The notes below the pieces were generated by a model. That model worked only from the letters and a program-made list of their open reading frames with translations. It ran no database searches and had not been told where the DNA came from. DNA of 21,358 nt from assembly GCA_029259455.1 (NCBI GenBank), contig JAPDIT010000037.1:1-21358 (forward strand). The letters are read 5' to 3'. Shown here piece by piece: positions 12,106 to 19,404 of this stretch (within the stretch, counting starts at the first letter, position 1; the number at the start of each line of letters is the position of its first letter). The position numbers were made by a program, and so were the translations under genes. Source of the stretch: Archaeoglobi archaeon (lineage in GTDB: Archaea; Halobacteriota; Archaeoglobi; Archaeoglobales; Archaeoglobaceae).

Positions 12106-12642
12106 TTACCTCCTGTAAAGGCTGTTTCCGTGGGCGTCAATCGCCACAATGCATGGACCAAAGCGCTCAACCTCCAGAAGCCACACAGCCTCCGGCATTC
12201 CCAAGTCCTCCCAAACAACACCCTTTACTCTCTTAATGCTCTGCGCCGCCAGTGCCCCTGCACCCCCTGTAAAGGCCAGATACACGGCTTTACCCTTCAT
12301 CGCATTGACAACCTCGTCGCTCATGCCTCCCTTGCCTATTATCGCCATGCACTCGACTTTTTCCAGAATTTTCGGCGTAAAGGGGTTCATTCTCGCTGAG
12401 GTTGTTGGCCCTGCTGAAACGACCCTCCATTCTCCGTTTCTCTTAACCAGAGGTCCGCAGTGGTAAACCACCCCCCTGTCAAAGCTGAAGGGCAGCTCCT
12501 TTCCCTCCTCCATCCACTCCAAAGCTCTTGCATGCGCCTCATCTCTTGCAGTGAAAATCTCTCCCGTAACGTAAACCGCATCCCCCACATTCAGCTTCAG
12601 AATTTCATCCTTGTTAAGGGGTGTTCTGAGTTCGTACTCCAT
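12106..12642 (-). CDS. fumB: Fumarate hydratase class I, beta subunit
   Basis: 178 residues, the swivelling C-terminal domain of class I fumarase/tartrate dehydratase as a separate subunit. Landmarks: LRTPLNKDEILKLNVGDAVYV at the start, ARDEAHARALE, YHCGPLVKRNGEWRVVSAGP, TTSARM, IIGKGGM and the C-terminal WLLEVERFGPCIVAIDAHGN. With the alpha subunit it reversibly hydrates fumarate to malate in the cytoplasm, part of the incomplete citrate cycle of this kind of sulfate reducer. Only 4 bases separate it from the alpha gene, whose last codons contain its ribosome-binding site (GAGGTGATG). A tartrate dehydratase specificity cannot be excluded from sequence alone. Confidence 0.93.
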   Translation of the reverse strand: MEYELRTPLNKDEILKLNVGDAVYVTGEIFTARDEAHARALEWMEEGKELPFSFDRGVVYHCGPLVKRNGEWRVVSAGPTTSARMNPFTPKILEKVECMAIIGKGGMSDEVVNAMKGKAVYLAFTGGAGALAAQSIKRVKGVVWEDLGMPEAVWLLEVERFGPCIVAIDAHGNSLYRR

Positions 12643-12646
12643 AACA

Positions 12647-13465
12647 TCACCTCAAAACAACCTCAGCCCTCCTGTTCGCCCAGCACTGTATGTTTACGGC
12701 AACAGGCAGAGAAGCGGTGTGGCAGTGGCCAATCTCAACCAAAACCGCCAAAGCGGTGTTTTTCCCCCCAAGTCCCATCGGCCCAATTCTAAGCTCGTTC
12801 ACCGCTTCAAGCAACTCCAGCTCAAACTCGTTCATCTCCAGCACGTTTTTCAGCAATGCCTTTTTGGCGAGCTTTGCAGCACCATCAAAGGTTCCTCCTA
12901 TCCCGACACCAACGAAAACTGGTGGGCAAGGCTTACCTCCCGCCTTTTTCACGGTTTCCACAACAAACTCCTTTATCTTATTCACCTCAGTCGGCAGCAT
13001 CATCTTCAATGCGGAGACGTTCTCACTCCCTGCCCCCTTTGGCATAACTACCATCCTGATCTCATCCCCCTCAACCAAATCAACGTTTATCTGCGGTGCG
13101 TCCATTCCCGTGTTGTCTCCACTGTTCTCCCTCGTGATTGGATGGACAGCGTTTGGTCTCAGCGGTATCTCCGCTGTAGCCTTTCTTACACCCTCTACTA
13201 TCGCTCCCTTTAGATCAAAGTCCAGACAGAGTTCTCTGCCGACACTCACAAAGAAAACGGGGATGCCCGTATCCTGACACATCGGAGCGCCAAGCTTCTT
13301 TGCCGCATCAATATTCTTCAGTATCGCCTCCAGATTCCTCCTCGCGATTTCGTTGTCCTCAGAATCGTACGCCTTCCTTATCGCCTTCACAACATCATCG
13401 GGAAGCTCAGTGTGTGCCTTTCTTAAAGCGGAAACAACCGCCTCGACCACATCATTGTATTCCAT
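12647..13465 (-). CDS. fumA: Fumarate hydratase class I, alpha subunit
   Basis: 272 residues from the ATG at 13465 (MEYNDVVEAVVSALRKAH). A GTG 14 codons upstream (13507) is possible, but homologues start near this Met. The 4Fe-4S ligands are visible as Cys in GAPMCQDTGIP, in GGKPCPPVFVGVGIGGTFDG and in a Cys near the C-terminus (the segment ALAVLVEIGHCHTASLP also carries one). The motif RENSGDNTG and the MPKGAGSENVSAL loop are typical. The [4Fe-4S] cluster holds the substrate for dehydration, so the enzyme is oxygen-sensitive. It forms an operon with the beta subunit and is divergent from the DUF429 gene. Confidence 0.93.
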   Translation of the reverse strand: MEYNDVVEAVVSALRKAHTELPDDVVKAIRKAYDSEDNEIARRNLEAILKNIDAAKKLGAPMCQDTGIPVFFVSVGRELCLDFDLKGAIVEGVRKATAEIPLRPNAVHPITRENSGDNTGMDAPQINVDLVEGDEIRMVVMPKGAGSENVSALKMMLPTEVNKIKEFVVETVKKAGGKPCPPVFVGVGIGGTFDGAAKLAKKALLKNVLEMNEFELELLEAVNELRIGPMGLGGKNTALAVLVEIGHCHTASLPVAVNIQCWANRRAEVVLR

Positions 13466-13513
13466 GAGCCCATTCTGTACCGCACTTAAAAACGGTAGCG
13501 GTTTCACGGTAAA

Positions 13514-13525
13514 GATTTAAAATAC
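13514..13525. promoter_or_regulatory. Palindromic TATA box, possibly bidirectional (fum operon / DUF429)
   Basis: GATTTAAAATAC holds the palindrome TTTAAA. Rightward, 25 bases leads to the GTG at 13542 (leaderless). Leftward, 25 bases leads to about 13494, upstream of the ATG at 13465. One TBP site could thus serve both genes. A second A/T stretch at 13532-13540 could instead drive the fum operon. Confidence 0.45.
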
Positions 13526-13541
13526 CGTACGAAATATTAAT

Positions 13542-14090
13542 GTGTACTGTGGAATAGATGTCGGGCTCAGGAAATGTCACGCAGCCCTGATTTCCGACAA
13601 ACTTGAGTTCGTTGGTGATTACGAGGAGCTTGAACTCGAAAGAGTTGGGGTCGCCGGCATAGATGCTCCCCTAACTTTTCCCGCAAAGGGAACGCTCAGA
13701 GAGTGCGAAAGATTGCTTCTGAAAATGGGAGTCAGGCTCTTCCCCTCAGGAGCCCCTTTCTTCAGAGGTATTGCGCTCAGGGGAATGGAAATCGCTGAAA
13801 GGTTGAGAAAGATGGGTGTAGAGGTTTATGAAGTTTATCCATACGCAACGAGGGTTATTCTGAACATCGCCCCGAAGGCGAGAAAGCAAACGAAAGGCGG
13901 GCTTGAGATGATAAGGGCGGAGCTTTCAAAGTGGGTGGAAATTCCGGAACTCTCGCACGATGAGGTTGATGCTGTAATTGCAGCGCTTACAGTGAAGCTC
14001 TATGCTGAAGGCAGAGGTGTCAAGCTTGAAGGGATCGACGGCTCCATAGTTGTGCCGAAAGGCAGAGTGCAGCTGAGCCTCAATCCATAA
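13542..14090 (+). CDS. DUF429 family protein (predicted RNase H-fold nuclease)
   Basis: 182 residues from a GTG. MYCGIDVGLRKCHAALISD is a strand-turn-strand with an early Asp, typical of RNase H-like folds; VAGIDAPLTFPAKGTLRECE and GVEVYEVYPYATR supply further conserved acids; LSHDEVDAVIAALTVKLYAE is the C-terminal DxxDA helix of DUF429 (PF04250). The function is experimentally unknown; a nuclease or other phosphotransfer role is predicted from the fold. It is divergent from the fumarase operon and followed, with its own promoter in between, by the DUF89 gene. The spacing from the TATA box suggests a leaderless mRNA that starts at the GTG. Confidence 0.85.
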   Translation: MYCGIDVGLRKCHAALISDKLEFVGDYEELELERVGVAGIDAPLTFPAKGTLRECERLLLKMGVRLFPSGAPFFRGIALRGMEIAERLRKMGVEVYEVYPYATRVILNIAPKARKQTKGGLEMIRAELSKWVEIPELSHDEVDAVIAALTVKLYAEGRGVKLEGIDGSIVVPKGRVQLSLNP

Positions 14091-14099
14091 ACTTTAAAT
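14091..14099 (+). promoter_or_regulatory. TATA box of the DUF89 - Cys-rich - Brix operon
   Basis: CTTTAAATC just after the DUF429 stop, centred about 26 bases before the ATG at 14121. Leaderless spacing. Confidence 0.55.
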
Positions 14100-14120
14100 C
14101 AGACCTGCCAAAATTCTGAC

Positions 14121-14987
14121 ATGAAAATCTCACCCCTCTGCCCCTCATGCCTTCTCGGCAGAGTGTATTACGAGGCAAAGCTGGTTACAGATGATGAGGC
14201 GGTGATATCGAAATGTGTTGAGGATTCTCTGAAAATTCTGGCTGAGAACTACCCTCTTTGCCCCATTAACGCTCATCTTGCCACAAAAATCCACCGCAGA
14301 GTTTACGAGATTCTGGGGGTTGATGACCCCTACAAAGAAGTGAAAAAGAGGGCCAATGAAGTCGCAAAGCAGGTTCTGCCCTTTGCCGAGGAAATGGTTC
14401 GGAAGGCTGAAGATCCCTTCAGAACCGCTGTAATTGTCTCAATCGTGGGTAACAACTTCGATTACGGTGTGCAGGGACATAAGGTTGTTGAGGAGGAGTT
14501 CAAGGAGTTCCTACAAAGGATGCTTGAGGAGGGGCTGAAGATTGATGACACAGACAGAATCAAAGAGCTCTGCAGCGGAAAGGTTGTGTATCTGACAGAC
14601 AATGCCGGTGAGATTTTCTTCGACACCATACTGATGAGTGAAATTAAAAAGCTGTGTGAGAGGTTGAGCGTTGTTGTGAGGGGGAGGCCAATAATCAGCG
14701 ACGCCACGCTTGAGGATGCGATGCTTGCAGGGGTTGACAGAATAGCGGACGAAGTCCTGACAAACGGGAAGGGGGCTATAGGAATCATAGTTGAAGAACT
14801 GCCCGAAGAGACCAAGCAGAGGCTGAATGAGGCTGACTTGATAATAGCGAAGGGCATGGCCAACTACGAATGCCTCTCCGATGAAAGTCTTAGACCAATA
14901 GCTTTCCTTCTCACAGCCAAATGCGAGCCGGTTGCGAAAGACATTGGCGTAGAGGTTGGGGACATGGTGGCGAAGGTGGTTGAATGA
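14121..14987 (+). CDS. DUF89 family protein (metal-dependent damage-control phosphatase-like)
   Basis: 288 residues, full length for the archaeal DUF89 (PF01937) group. The N-terminal CPSCLLGRV (Cys7, Cys10) is the extra Cys pair seen in the short archaeal members. The Rossmann-like core has VVYLTDNAGEIFFDTILMSE around residues 154-173, whose Asn/Asp bind the metal, then VVVRGRPIISDATLEDAMLAG and DLIIAKGMANYECLSD. Members studied so far remove phosphate from damaged or surplus sugar or cofactor phosphates; the substrate here is unknown. Its stop overlaps the ATG of the next gene (ATGA), so the two are translationally coupled. I recall that the A. fulgidus member was solved by structural genomics, but cannot verify that here. 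Confidence 0.9.
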   Translation: MKISPLCPSCLLGRVYYEAKLVTDDEAVISKCVEDSLKILAENYPLCPINAHLATKIHRRVYEILGVDDPYKEVKKRANEVAKQVLPFAEEMVRKAEDPFRTAVIVSIVGNNFDYGVQGHKVVEEEFKEFLQRMLEEGLKIDDTDRIKELCSGKVVYLTDNAGEIFFDTILMSEIKKLCERLSVVVRGRPIISDATLEDAMLAGVDRIADEVLTNGKGAIGIIVEELPEETKQRLNEADLIIAKGMANYECLSDESLRPIAFLLTAKCEPVAKDIGVEVGDMVAKVVE

Positions 14988-15559
14988 ACCCGAGAGAGAG
15001 AGCTTTAATTGACCTGTTCGCTGCTATGGAGGGGCTTTCAGGCCCTACTTTTGAATGCCCGTACTACCCATGCCACTGTGAGGGCCAGGATTGCTCGCTC
15101 TGCTTCTGCCCCTTCTACCCCTGCCTGATGTACCGGCTCGGAGGGGAGATTGTTGTCTCATCAACCGGAAAATATGTCTGGAGCTGCAAGAACTGCCGCT
15201 GGATTCACGAGAAAGAGAACGTTGAGGAAATCCTCGCTTACTTTTCCTCTTTTCCGCGCCAGTTGCTTGTGGAGGCGGACTGGAAGTTCTTCTCGAAAAG
15301 CCTTCAGGAAATTCTCTTCGGTGAGGAACTCGGTTTCGAATGTGGTAAGGCGTACGACTTAACACCAGCTAACATTTACGGCTTTGAGTGCGAATCCCTG
15401 CCGGAAGGGCAGTTTCTGGATGTCTTCATTGATGAGTTTGCAATCACCAGCATCAGAAAGCTGAGTGATCCAAACAAGGCAGAGGGCGTTATAATTCCCG
15501 AGAAGTCCGGGAGAACTCTTATAGGATATCTGGACGGGTTCGTGAAATGTACCTTCTGA
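14984..15559 (+). CDS. Cysteine-rich protein of unknown function
   Basis: 191 residues. The N-terminal third is packed with Cys (residues 25, 30, 32, 37, 40, 42 and 47), in the pattern CPYYPCHCEGQDCSLCFCPF. A further SCKNCRWIH motif (68-75) follows. This matches the Cys-rich small domain (PF04071) and should bind zinc or an iron-sulfur cluster. The C-terminal 110 residues (SSFPRQLLVEADWKFFSKSL onward) form a soluble alpha/beta domain that I do not recognise. The start overlaps the DUF89 stop, and its own stop overlaps the Brix gene by 13 bases. The tight coupling suggests a shared process with one of these neighbours. Confidence 0.85.
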   Translation: MNPRERALIDLFAAMEGLSGPTFECPYYPCHCEGQDCSLCFCPFYPCLMYRLGGEIVVSSTGKYVWSCKNCRWIHEKENVEEILAYFSSFPRQLLVEADWKFFSKSLQEILFGEELGFECGKAYDLTPANIYGFECESLPEGQFLDVFIDEFAITSIRKLSDPNKAEGVIIPEKSGRTLIGYLDGFVKCTF

Positions 15560-16029
15560 CAACGTCCAGAAAGCCCGGAAGAAAAACGAGGAGGTTTGCA
15601 AAAGTTCTGGCGAGATTTTTCAACTGGAGGTATGTCAACAGAGGGAAGCTTAGCCTTGAGGATCTCAGCAACCTTTCTGAAGCTTTCTGGATAATATCGG
15701 AAGTTAAGGGAAATCCAGCAATTTTGACTCTCTACGAGAGAGGAGAGAGGAAGCTTGAGATGAGCTTCACGCTCAGCAATGTCAAAAAGCTTAAAATGGA
15801 TGACAGTGCGGTAGTCTTTCAGGGAAAGCTACCCTTCGACCCAGTAATTTTCGGAGCAATTCCGCAAACGAAAGCAGGGATGAAGCTGGCGAGAAAGGTT
15901 GATTTCAGGAAGAAGGTGGTTGTCAAGGGAAATGAGTGGCTGTTTTTTTATGATGATGATAAAATGATTTTCAAGCTCAGAGTTTTGAGAATCACTCAAA
16001 ACCTTCGCCAAAGTCCACGAACTCCCTAG
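15547..16029 (+). CDS. Brix-domain ribosome-biogenesis protein (archaeal Imp4-like)
   Basis: 160 residues. LLTTSRKPGRKTRRFAKVLA and WRYVNRGKLSLEDL are the opening signature of the archaeal single-Brix proteins, related to eukaryotic Imp4, Rpf1, Brx1 and Ssf1. The basic N-terminus binds rRNA and the protein is thought to help early ribosomal subunit assembly. The ATG lies 13 bases inside the Cys-rich gene. The 3' end runs 38 bases into the convergent gene on the other strand (15992-16432), so the C-terminal residues (NLRQSPRTP) are encoded by DNA that also encodes the neighbour's C-terminus. Confidence 0.9.
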   Translation: MYLLTTSRKPGRKTRRFAKVLARFFNWRYVNRGKLSLEDLSNLSEAFWIISEVKGNPAILTLYERGERKLEMSFTLSNVKKLKMDDSAVVFQGKLPFDPVIFGAIPQTKAGMKLARKVDFRKKVVVKGNEWLFFYDDDKMIFKLRVLRITQNLRQSPRTP

Positions 16030-16432
16030 GTATCTCGTCCTCTCCGGCTTCGTCCATCACTTCCTCTTCGACAAAAATCGGGCAGGCTGTTCTTATCGCA
16101 ATTGCAATGCTGTCACTCGGCCTCGCGTCAATTTCAATGGTTTTATCGTTCTGGCTCAAAATCAGTCTCGCGTAGAAAGTGTTGTCGATGAGGTCGTCAA
16201 TAATCACCTTTTCAATTCTGGCATTCAGCTTTCCGATTACATCAACAAGCAGGTCGTGGGTCATTGGCCTTGGAGGAACAAATCCGCGGAGGGCGGAATA
16301 TATCGAAAATGCCTCTGCATGGCCGATGTAGATTGGCAGAACTCTCCCGTCCTCGGTTCTTAGCACAACTACAGGTGTAATACCAAATGCTGTTTTTACA
16401 CCAAACAACCCGTAAACTTCAGCCACTAGCAC
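15992..16432 (-). CDS. Bifunctional nuclease family protein (DUF151)
   Basis: 146 residues starting at a GTG (MLVAEVYGLFGVKT). The body matches DUF151/BFN (PF02577): VVVLRTEDGRVLPIYIGHAE, AFSIYSALRG, PRPMTHDLLVDVI, FYARLIL and the signature DARPSDSIAIAIRTACPIFV. Plant and some other members have DNase/RNase activity; bacterial and archaeal roles are poorly defined. The TATA-like TTAAATATTAAATAC (16450-16464) is about 25 bases upstream, which supports a leaderless mRNA beginning at this GTG and its own transcription rather than read-through from the dUTPase gene. It overlaps the Brix gene tail-to-tail. Confidence 0.92.
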   Translation of the reverse strand: MLVAEVYGLFGVKTAFGITPVVVLRTEDGRVLPIYIGHAEAFSIYSALRGFVPPRPMTHDLLVDVIGKLNARIEKVIIDDLIDNTFYARLILSQNDKTIEIDARPSDSIAIAIRTACPIFVEEEVMDEAGEDEIPREFVDFGEGFE

Positions 16433-16449
16433 AAAATCTGGTATGTCAA

Positions 16450-16464
16450 TTAAATATTAAATAC
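16450..16464 (-). promoter_or_regulatory. TATA box of the bifunctional-nuclease gene
   Basis: Minus-strand GTATTTAATATTTAA centred about 25 bases before the GTG at 16432. Confidence 0.55.
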
Positions 16465-16472
16465 TTTCCCAC

Positions 16473-16973
16473 CTAAATGTTCTCTCCCTTATAGACCCCT
16501 TCGTACCCCTTGGTCGGTGAGGAGAGTCTTATGAAGACCAGCTGGACTATTCTCGCGTTCCTCGAAAGCCAAATTCCGTATTCGTTGTGAACCACTATTC
16601 CAACCTCACTCCTACCTTCGTACCCAGCATCCCAGACTGCTGTGAGCACGTTGGCTCCACATCTCACAAGCGTTGACCTTGGCCGAGCTATTGCCATAAT
16701 ATCTTTCCCAAGCTTTACAACCTCGTTCAGTCTCGCCCTGTAAACACCTTTTGGCAAATAAACCCAGTCCTTGAACTCTATCTCCTCAAGCTCCGGCAGC
16801 TCCCTTCCGCTGTTGTCGAAGTCAACTCTACCACAGCCTCTCAGCCTGTAAACACTCATGAGCGTGCAGTCAAATCCGTTGGGCTGAATCTGCGTTTCAA
16901 GGTCGATGTAATCCCTGATTAGCCCCTCTTCCAGAATCAGCTTCCTGATTTCCTCCGCAGCAAGAACTGCCAT
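16473..16973 (-). CDS. dut: dUTPase / dCTP-deaminase family protein (probable dUTPase)
   Basis: 166 residues from the ATG at 16973 (MAVLAAEEIRKLILEEGLIR). The open frame two codons longer begins with TTG. It belongs to the Dcd/dUTPase trimeric beta-barrel family: IQPNGFDCTL (substrate loop), ARPRSTLVRCGANV (phosphate-binding RSS-like motif) and TAVWDAGYEGRSEVGIVV. The Glu that dCTP deaminases carry after the DPGW.G motif aligns with Gly here, so I predict dUTP hydrolysis to dUMP (keeping uracil out of DNA) rather than deamination. Nineteen bases separate it from the upstream SWIM gene, so they are probably co-transcribed. Confidence 0.85.
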   Translation of the reverse strand: MAVLAAEEIRKLILEEGLIRDYIDLETQIQPNGFDCTLMSVYRLRGCGRVDFDNSGRELPELEEIEFKDWVYLPKGVYRARLNEVVKLGKDIMAIARPRSTLVRCGANVLTAVWDAGYEGRSEVGIVVHNEYGIWLSRNARIVQLVFIRLSSPTKGYEGVYKGENI

Positions 16974-16992
16974 GAACAAAATTTGAGGCTTG

Positions 16993-17337
16993 CTATTTCT
17001 TTTTTTTCAAAATGTCGTCGGGGTAGTCAACGTAGTACGCATCAACGCGATCGTAATTTCCAGTTATTTTCGCAACCTCGACTGCAATAATGTGCGCACA
17101 CGGAGATTTACCCTTCAGATTCACAAGGAAGTCGGGACATGTGCAGAAGTTTCCTTCAACGATGTATTCTTCCTTCCCTACAACAACAAAAAAGTCTTTG
17201 TACCTCTTTACTCTCTTATCTTTCAAATACTCAAAGGCCTTGTCTCCCCTCTTACCAAAATTTAACAGAAGAGCCTTATAAAGCTCGTATTCACTGCCAC
17301 TCTTTGCAGCCTTTTCGACTTCACTTGGTAGGGGCAT
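16993..17337 (-). CDS. SWIM zinc-finger protein
   Basis: 114 residues. A SWIM-type zinc finger fills the C-terminal half: Cys65-x-Cys67 in GNFCTCPDFLVNLKGKSPCA, then Cys80-x-His82. Before it lies a basic segment (YLKDKRVKRYKDFFVVVGKE) with the strand pattern typical of SWIM proteins (V..Y.V.......C.CPDF). SWIM domains bind DNA or protein and in archaea accompany recombination and repair proteins. Here it is a small stand-alone form, overlapping the DUF2150 gene by 17 bases and followed by the dUTPase gene. The C-terminus ends in a Lys run (DDILKKKK). Confidence 0.9.
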   Translation of the reverse strand: MPLPSEVEKAAKSGSEYELYKALLLNFGKRGDKAFEYLKDKRVKRYKDFFVVVGKEEYIVEGNFCTCPDFLVNLKGKSPCAHIIAVEVAKITGNYDRVDAYYVDYPDDILKKKK

Positions 17338-17872
17338 CTATCCTGCTTAGCTCGATGACGGAGCTTATCGCATCTACTCCGTCAATCCAGCTTATTATTG
17401 CGCTCTCCTCCGGAATGTCGAGCTCCGGAAGCTGCTCGCCTTTAATGACCTTCGCCCCCATCAAAGCGACTGCGTTCAGCGAAGCCTCATAATCACCTTT
17501 CTGCTCCTCCTTCAGGGCATCCCTTAGCAGTTTGTCAAAGCTCTTTTTGCTGATTTTCCCTTCGAAGTATAGCTTGAAAGACAGCAAAACTGCCTTAATG
17601 CTCTCAAGTGTGTACTGGAAGAGCTCATTTTTTAGCTCATCACCGAAATCGTGGCTGGGAAGGATCTCGAATATCCTCTCTATTTCCTTTACAGCGTCAG
17701 CTTTTTTGATTTCTCTTCCATTAACAGCTCTAACCATGCTTAAGCAGGCGACGATGACGTCTTCGAGCATCTGGTCGAATACGGCAAAGGTTTCCGGGTT
17801 ACTTTCATCTAACTCGGTTTCGGTTATCCTGTTTATCCAGTTGCTGAACCTCGACTGGCTGTAGAACTCCAT
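17321..17872 (-). CDS. DUF2150 family archaeal protein
   Basis: 183 residues, mostly alpha-helical. It begins MEFYSQSRFSNWINRITETE, then a helix with VFDQMLEDVIVACLSMVRAV, and ends with a short IISWIDGVDAISSVIELSRI segment. This matches my memory of DUF2150 (PF09920), a family restricted to archaea with no known function. There are no Cys clusters, membrane helices or catalytic motifs. It is the first gene of a minus-strand unit with the SWIM and dUTPase genes. CCTTATAACC (17898-17907) on the minus strand is a good TATA box 25-30 bases upstream. Confidence 0.78.
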   Translation of the reverse strand: MEFYSQSRFSNWINRITETELDESNPETFAVFDQMLEDVIVACLSMVRAVNGREIKKADAVKEIERIFEILPSHDFGDELKNELFQYTLESIKAVLLSFKLYFEGKISKKSFDKLLRDALKEEQKGDYEASLNAVALMGAKVIKGEQLPELDIPEESAIISWIDGVDAISSVIELSRIDAPTK

Positions 17873-17897
17873 ACTGTAAAAGCTGCTACTAAGGTTA

Positions 17898-17907
17898 TAA
17901 GGATTTT
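17898..17907 (-). promoter_or_regulatory. TATA box of the DUF2150-SWIM-dut unit
   Basis: Minus-strand CCTTATAACC, centred 30 bases before the ATG at 17872, in the 71-base divergent gap shared with the DUF5611 gene. Confidence 0.5.
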
Positions 17908-17943
17908 GACAAATTTTTTCAACTCCTCTCCAAAGGGAATAAC

Positions 17944-18255
17944 ATGCGTGAGTACAGGTTCAAAAGGGGGTTCAAGCCAACTGCAGAAAGGCTAGAGGAG
18001 ATGCTGAACAAACACTTCGGTGGTTTCGAGTTTGATGGAGAGTACTACCTCGTGAAGAACTTCGGGGCAATTGAGGTTCTTAAGCTGAAGCTCGAGAACA
18101 AAAGGCTCTACGCGGAATCAAAGACGAAGCTCACTGATGACGAGACCGCTTTGAAAACGCTTAAAGCTTACAACAAATTCCTTGAAGAGCTTACAGGATA
18201 CACGGCCAAGGAGAGGCAGAAGCTACTGAAAAAGGAGGCCGAGAAGGAGGATTAA
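17944..18255 (+). CDS. DUF5611 family archaeal protein
   Basis: 103 residues. MREYRFKRGFKPTAERLEEM, then FGAIEVLKLKLENKRLYAES and a Lys/Glu-rich C-terminal helix (NKFLEELTGYTAKERQKLLK). The start and the central beta hairpin fit DUF5611, a small archaeal family of unknown function. It is highly charged and soluble, with no enzyme signature. It is divergent from DUF2150 and ends 1 base before the convergent kae1 gene. AAGGGA, about 6 bases before the ATG, is a weak ribosome-binding site. Confidence 0.75.
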   Translation: MREYRFKRGFKPTAERLEEMLNKHFGGFEFDGEYYLVKNFGAIEVLKLKLENKRLYAESKTKLTDDETALKTLKAYNKFLEELTGYTAKERQKLLKKEAEKED

Positions 18256-18256
18256 G

Positions 18257-19228
18257 TTAATCCCAGTTTACCTCAACGTCCTCTATTCTAAAATCCGGCT
18301 TCACGTAAGATTCCTCAATTGGAGTCTGGTAACCATGCCTGTACATCAGCAATCCGGTGTATGCAATCATCGCGCCATTATCTCCAGCAAGCTCCCTTGG
18401 CGGGACATGAAACTTGGCACCTCTGTCCTCGCACATTATTCTAAGCATTTCCTGCAGCCTTTTGTTTGCAGCAACTCCTCCAACGAGCAGAACCTCATCG
18501 AGGTCGAGGTATGCAAGAGCTCTCTCCGTCACCTCCGTCAGCATCGCAAAGGCGGTTTCCTGAAAGCTGAAGGCAATGTCTTCCTTCGCCATACCCGAAT
18601 CGTAGAGTCGTTGTGCTGCAGTGACCATGCCGCTGAATGAGAAATCCATTCCCTTTACAACGTACGGCAGGAGGTGGTAATTTTTGCCCTTCTTTGCCAG
18701 TTCCTCTATCTTTGGTCCTCCCGGATGCCTGAGCCCCATGTGCCTCGCGAGCTTGTCCAAAGCATTTCCGATCCCTATGTCAAGAGTTTCACCAAACACT
18801 CTGTATCTGTTTCCCCTTCTCGCTATAACCTGACTGTTTCCACCGCTCACGTAGAGAGAAACGGGGTTTTTAGCTTCAGTTTTCCACCTTCCAACTTCAA
18901 CATGAGCGAGGCAGTGGTTAACACCAACAAGCGGCTTTTTCAGCTTTACCGCCAAAAGTCTCGCAGCGGTTGCCACAACCCTCAAGCAGGGCCCCATTCC
19001 GGGACCTTGAGAGAAGGCAACAACGTCTATTGATCTCCTATCTACCTTCTCAAAAACTCTTGAAAGTAGGGAGGGAAGTCTCTCGCTGTGGTGCTGCGAA
19101 GCCTCTCTCGGATGTATTCCCCCCTCCTTTGGGATGTAGGGGTCATTTTCAAGAACTATAACGTCCTCTTCGTCAACAACACCTATACTGAGACTCCAGG
19201 CAGTGCCCTCAATTCCGAGAGCGATCAT
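18257..19228 (-). CDS. kae1: KEOPS subunit Kae1, tRNA N6-threonylcarbamoyladenosine transferase
   Basis: 323 residues from the ATG at 19228, which overlaps the stop of the eS27 gene (ATGA). The open frame from 19255 adds 9 residues encoded inside eS27. MIALGIEGTAWSLSIGVVDE opens the ASKHA fold; HSERLPSLL and NHCLAHVEVGR (His-x3-His) bind iron or zinc; LYVSGGNSQVIARRGNRYRV, GPKIEELAKKG, GGVAANKRLQEML and ELAGDNGAMIAYTG complete the nucleotide site. It transfers the threonylcarbamoyl group to A37 of ANN-decoding tRNAs with Bud32, Cgi121 and Pcc1. Many euryarchaea have a Kae1-Bud32 fusion; here Bud32 is not fused and not adjacent. Confidence 0.96.
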   Translation of the reverse strand: MIALGIEGTAWSLSIGVVDEEDVIVLENDPYIPKEGGIHPREASQHHSERLPSLLSRVFEKVDRRSIDVVAFSQGPGMGPCLRVVATAARLLAVKLKKPLVGVNHCLAHVEVGRWKTEAKNPVSLYVSGGNSQVIARRGNRYRVFGETLDIGIGNALDKLARHMGLRHPGGPKIEELAKKGKNYHLLPYVVKGMDFSFSGMVTAAQRLYDSGMAKEDIAFSFQETAFAMLTEVTERALAYLDLDEVLLVGGVAANKRLQEMLRIMCEDRGAKFHVPPRELAGDNGAMIAYTGLLMYRHGYQTPIEESYVKPDFRIEDVEVNWD

Positions 19229-19392
19229 TTCTTCCTGAACTCTGTGTAGCCGCACTTACCACAGGTAAGCCTGTCCTTGTGTTCAGCCAGGAAAACACCT
19301 TCACCACATCTCGGACAGAACTTTCTCTTCCTCACGACCTTCTCTCCTTTTATCTCATAATATCTGTGAATGCTCTCCGCACCCTTCGCCAT
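19225..19392 (-). CDS. rps27ae: Ribosomal protein eS31 (S27Ae)
   Basis: 55 residues. MAKGAESIHRYYEIKGEKVV, then a C4 zinc ribbon: Cys26 and Cys29 in FCPRCGEGVFL, Cys44 and Cys47 in LTCGKCGYTEF. It is the archaeal S27Ae small-subunit protein without the ubiquitin part found in eukaryotes. GGAGGTGA lies 5 bases before the ATG. It is 12 bases after eS24 and overlaps kae1 by ATGA. It is too short to appear in many automatic ORF lists. Confidence 0.96.
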   Translation of the reverse strand: MAKGAESIHRYYEIKGEKVVRKRKFCPRCGEGVFLAEHKDRLTCGKCGYTEFRKK

Positions 19393-19404
19393 CTTTTCAC
19401 CTCC

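Noticed and set aside
12130..13277. Several plus-strand frames of 60-200 codons over the fumarase genes
   Set aside because: Antisense shadows; the minus-strand frames are clear fumarase subunits.
14462..14863. Minus-strand frame of 133 codons within the DUF89 gene
   Set aside because: Ser/Ile-rich shadow with no family features.
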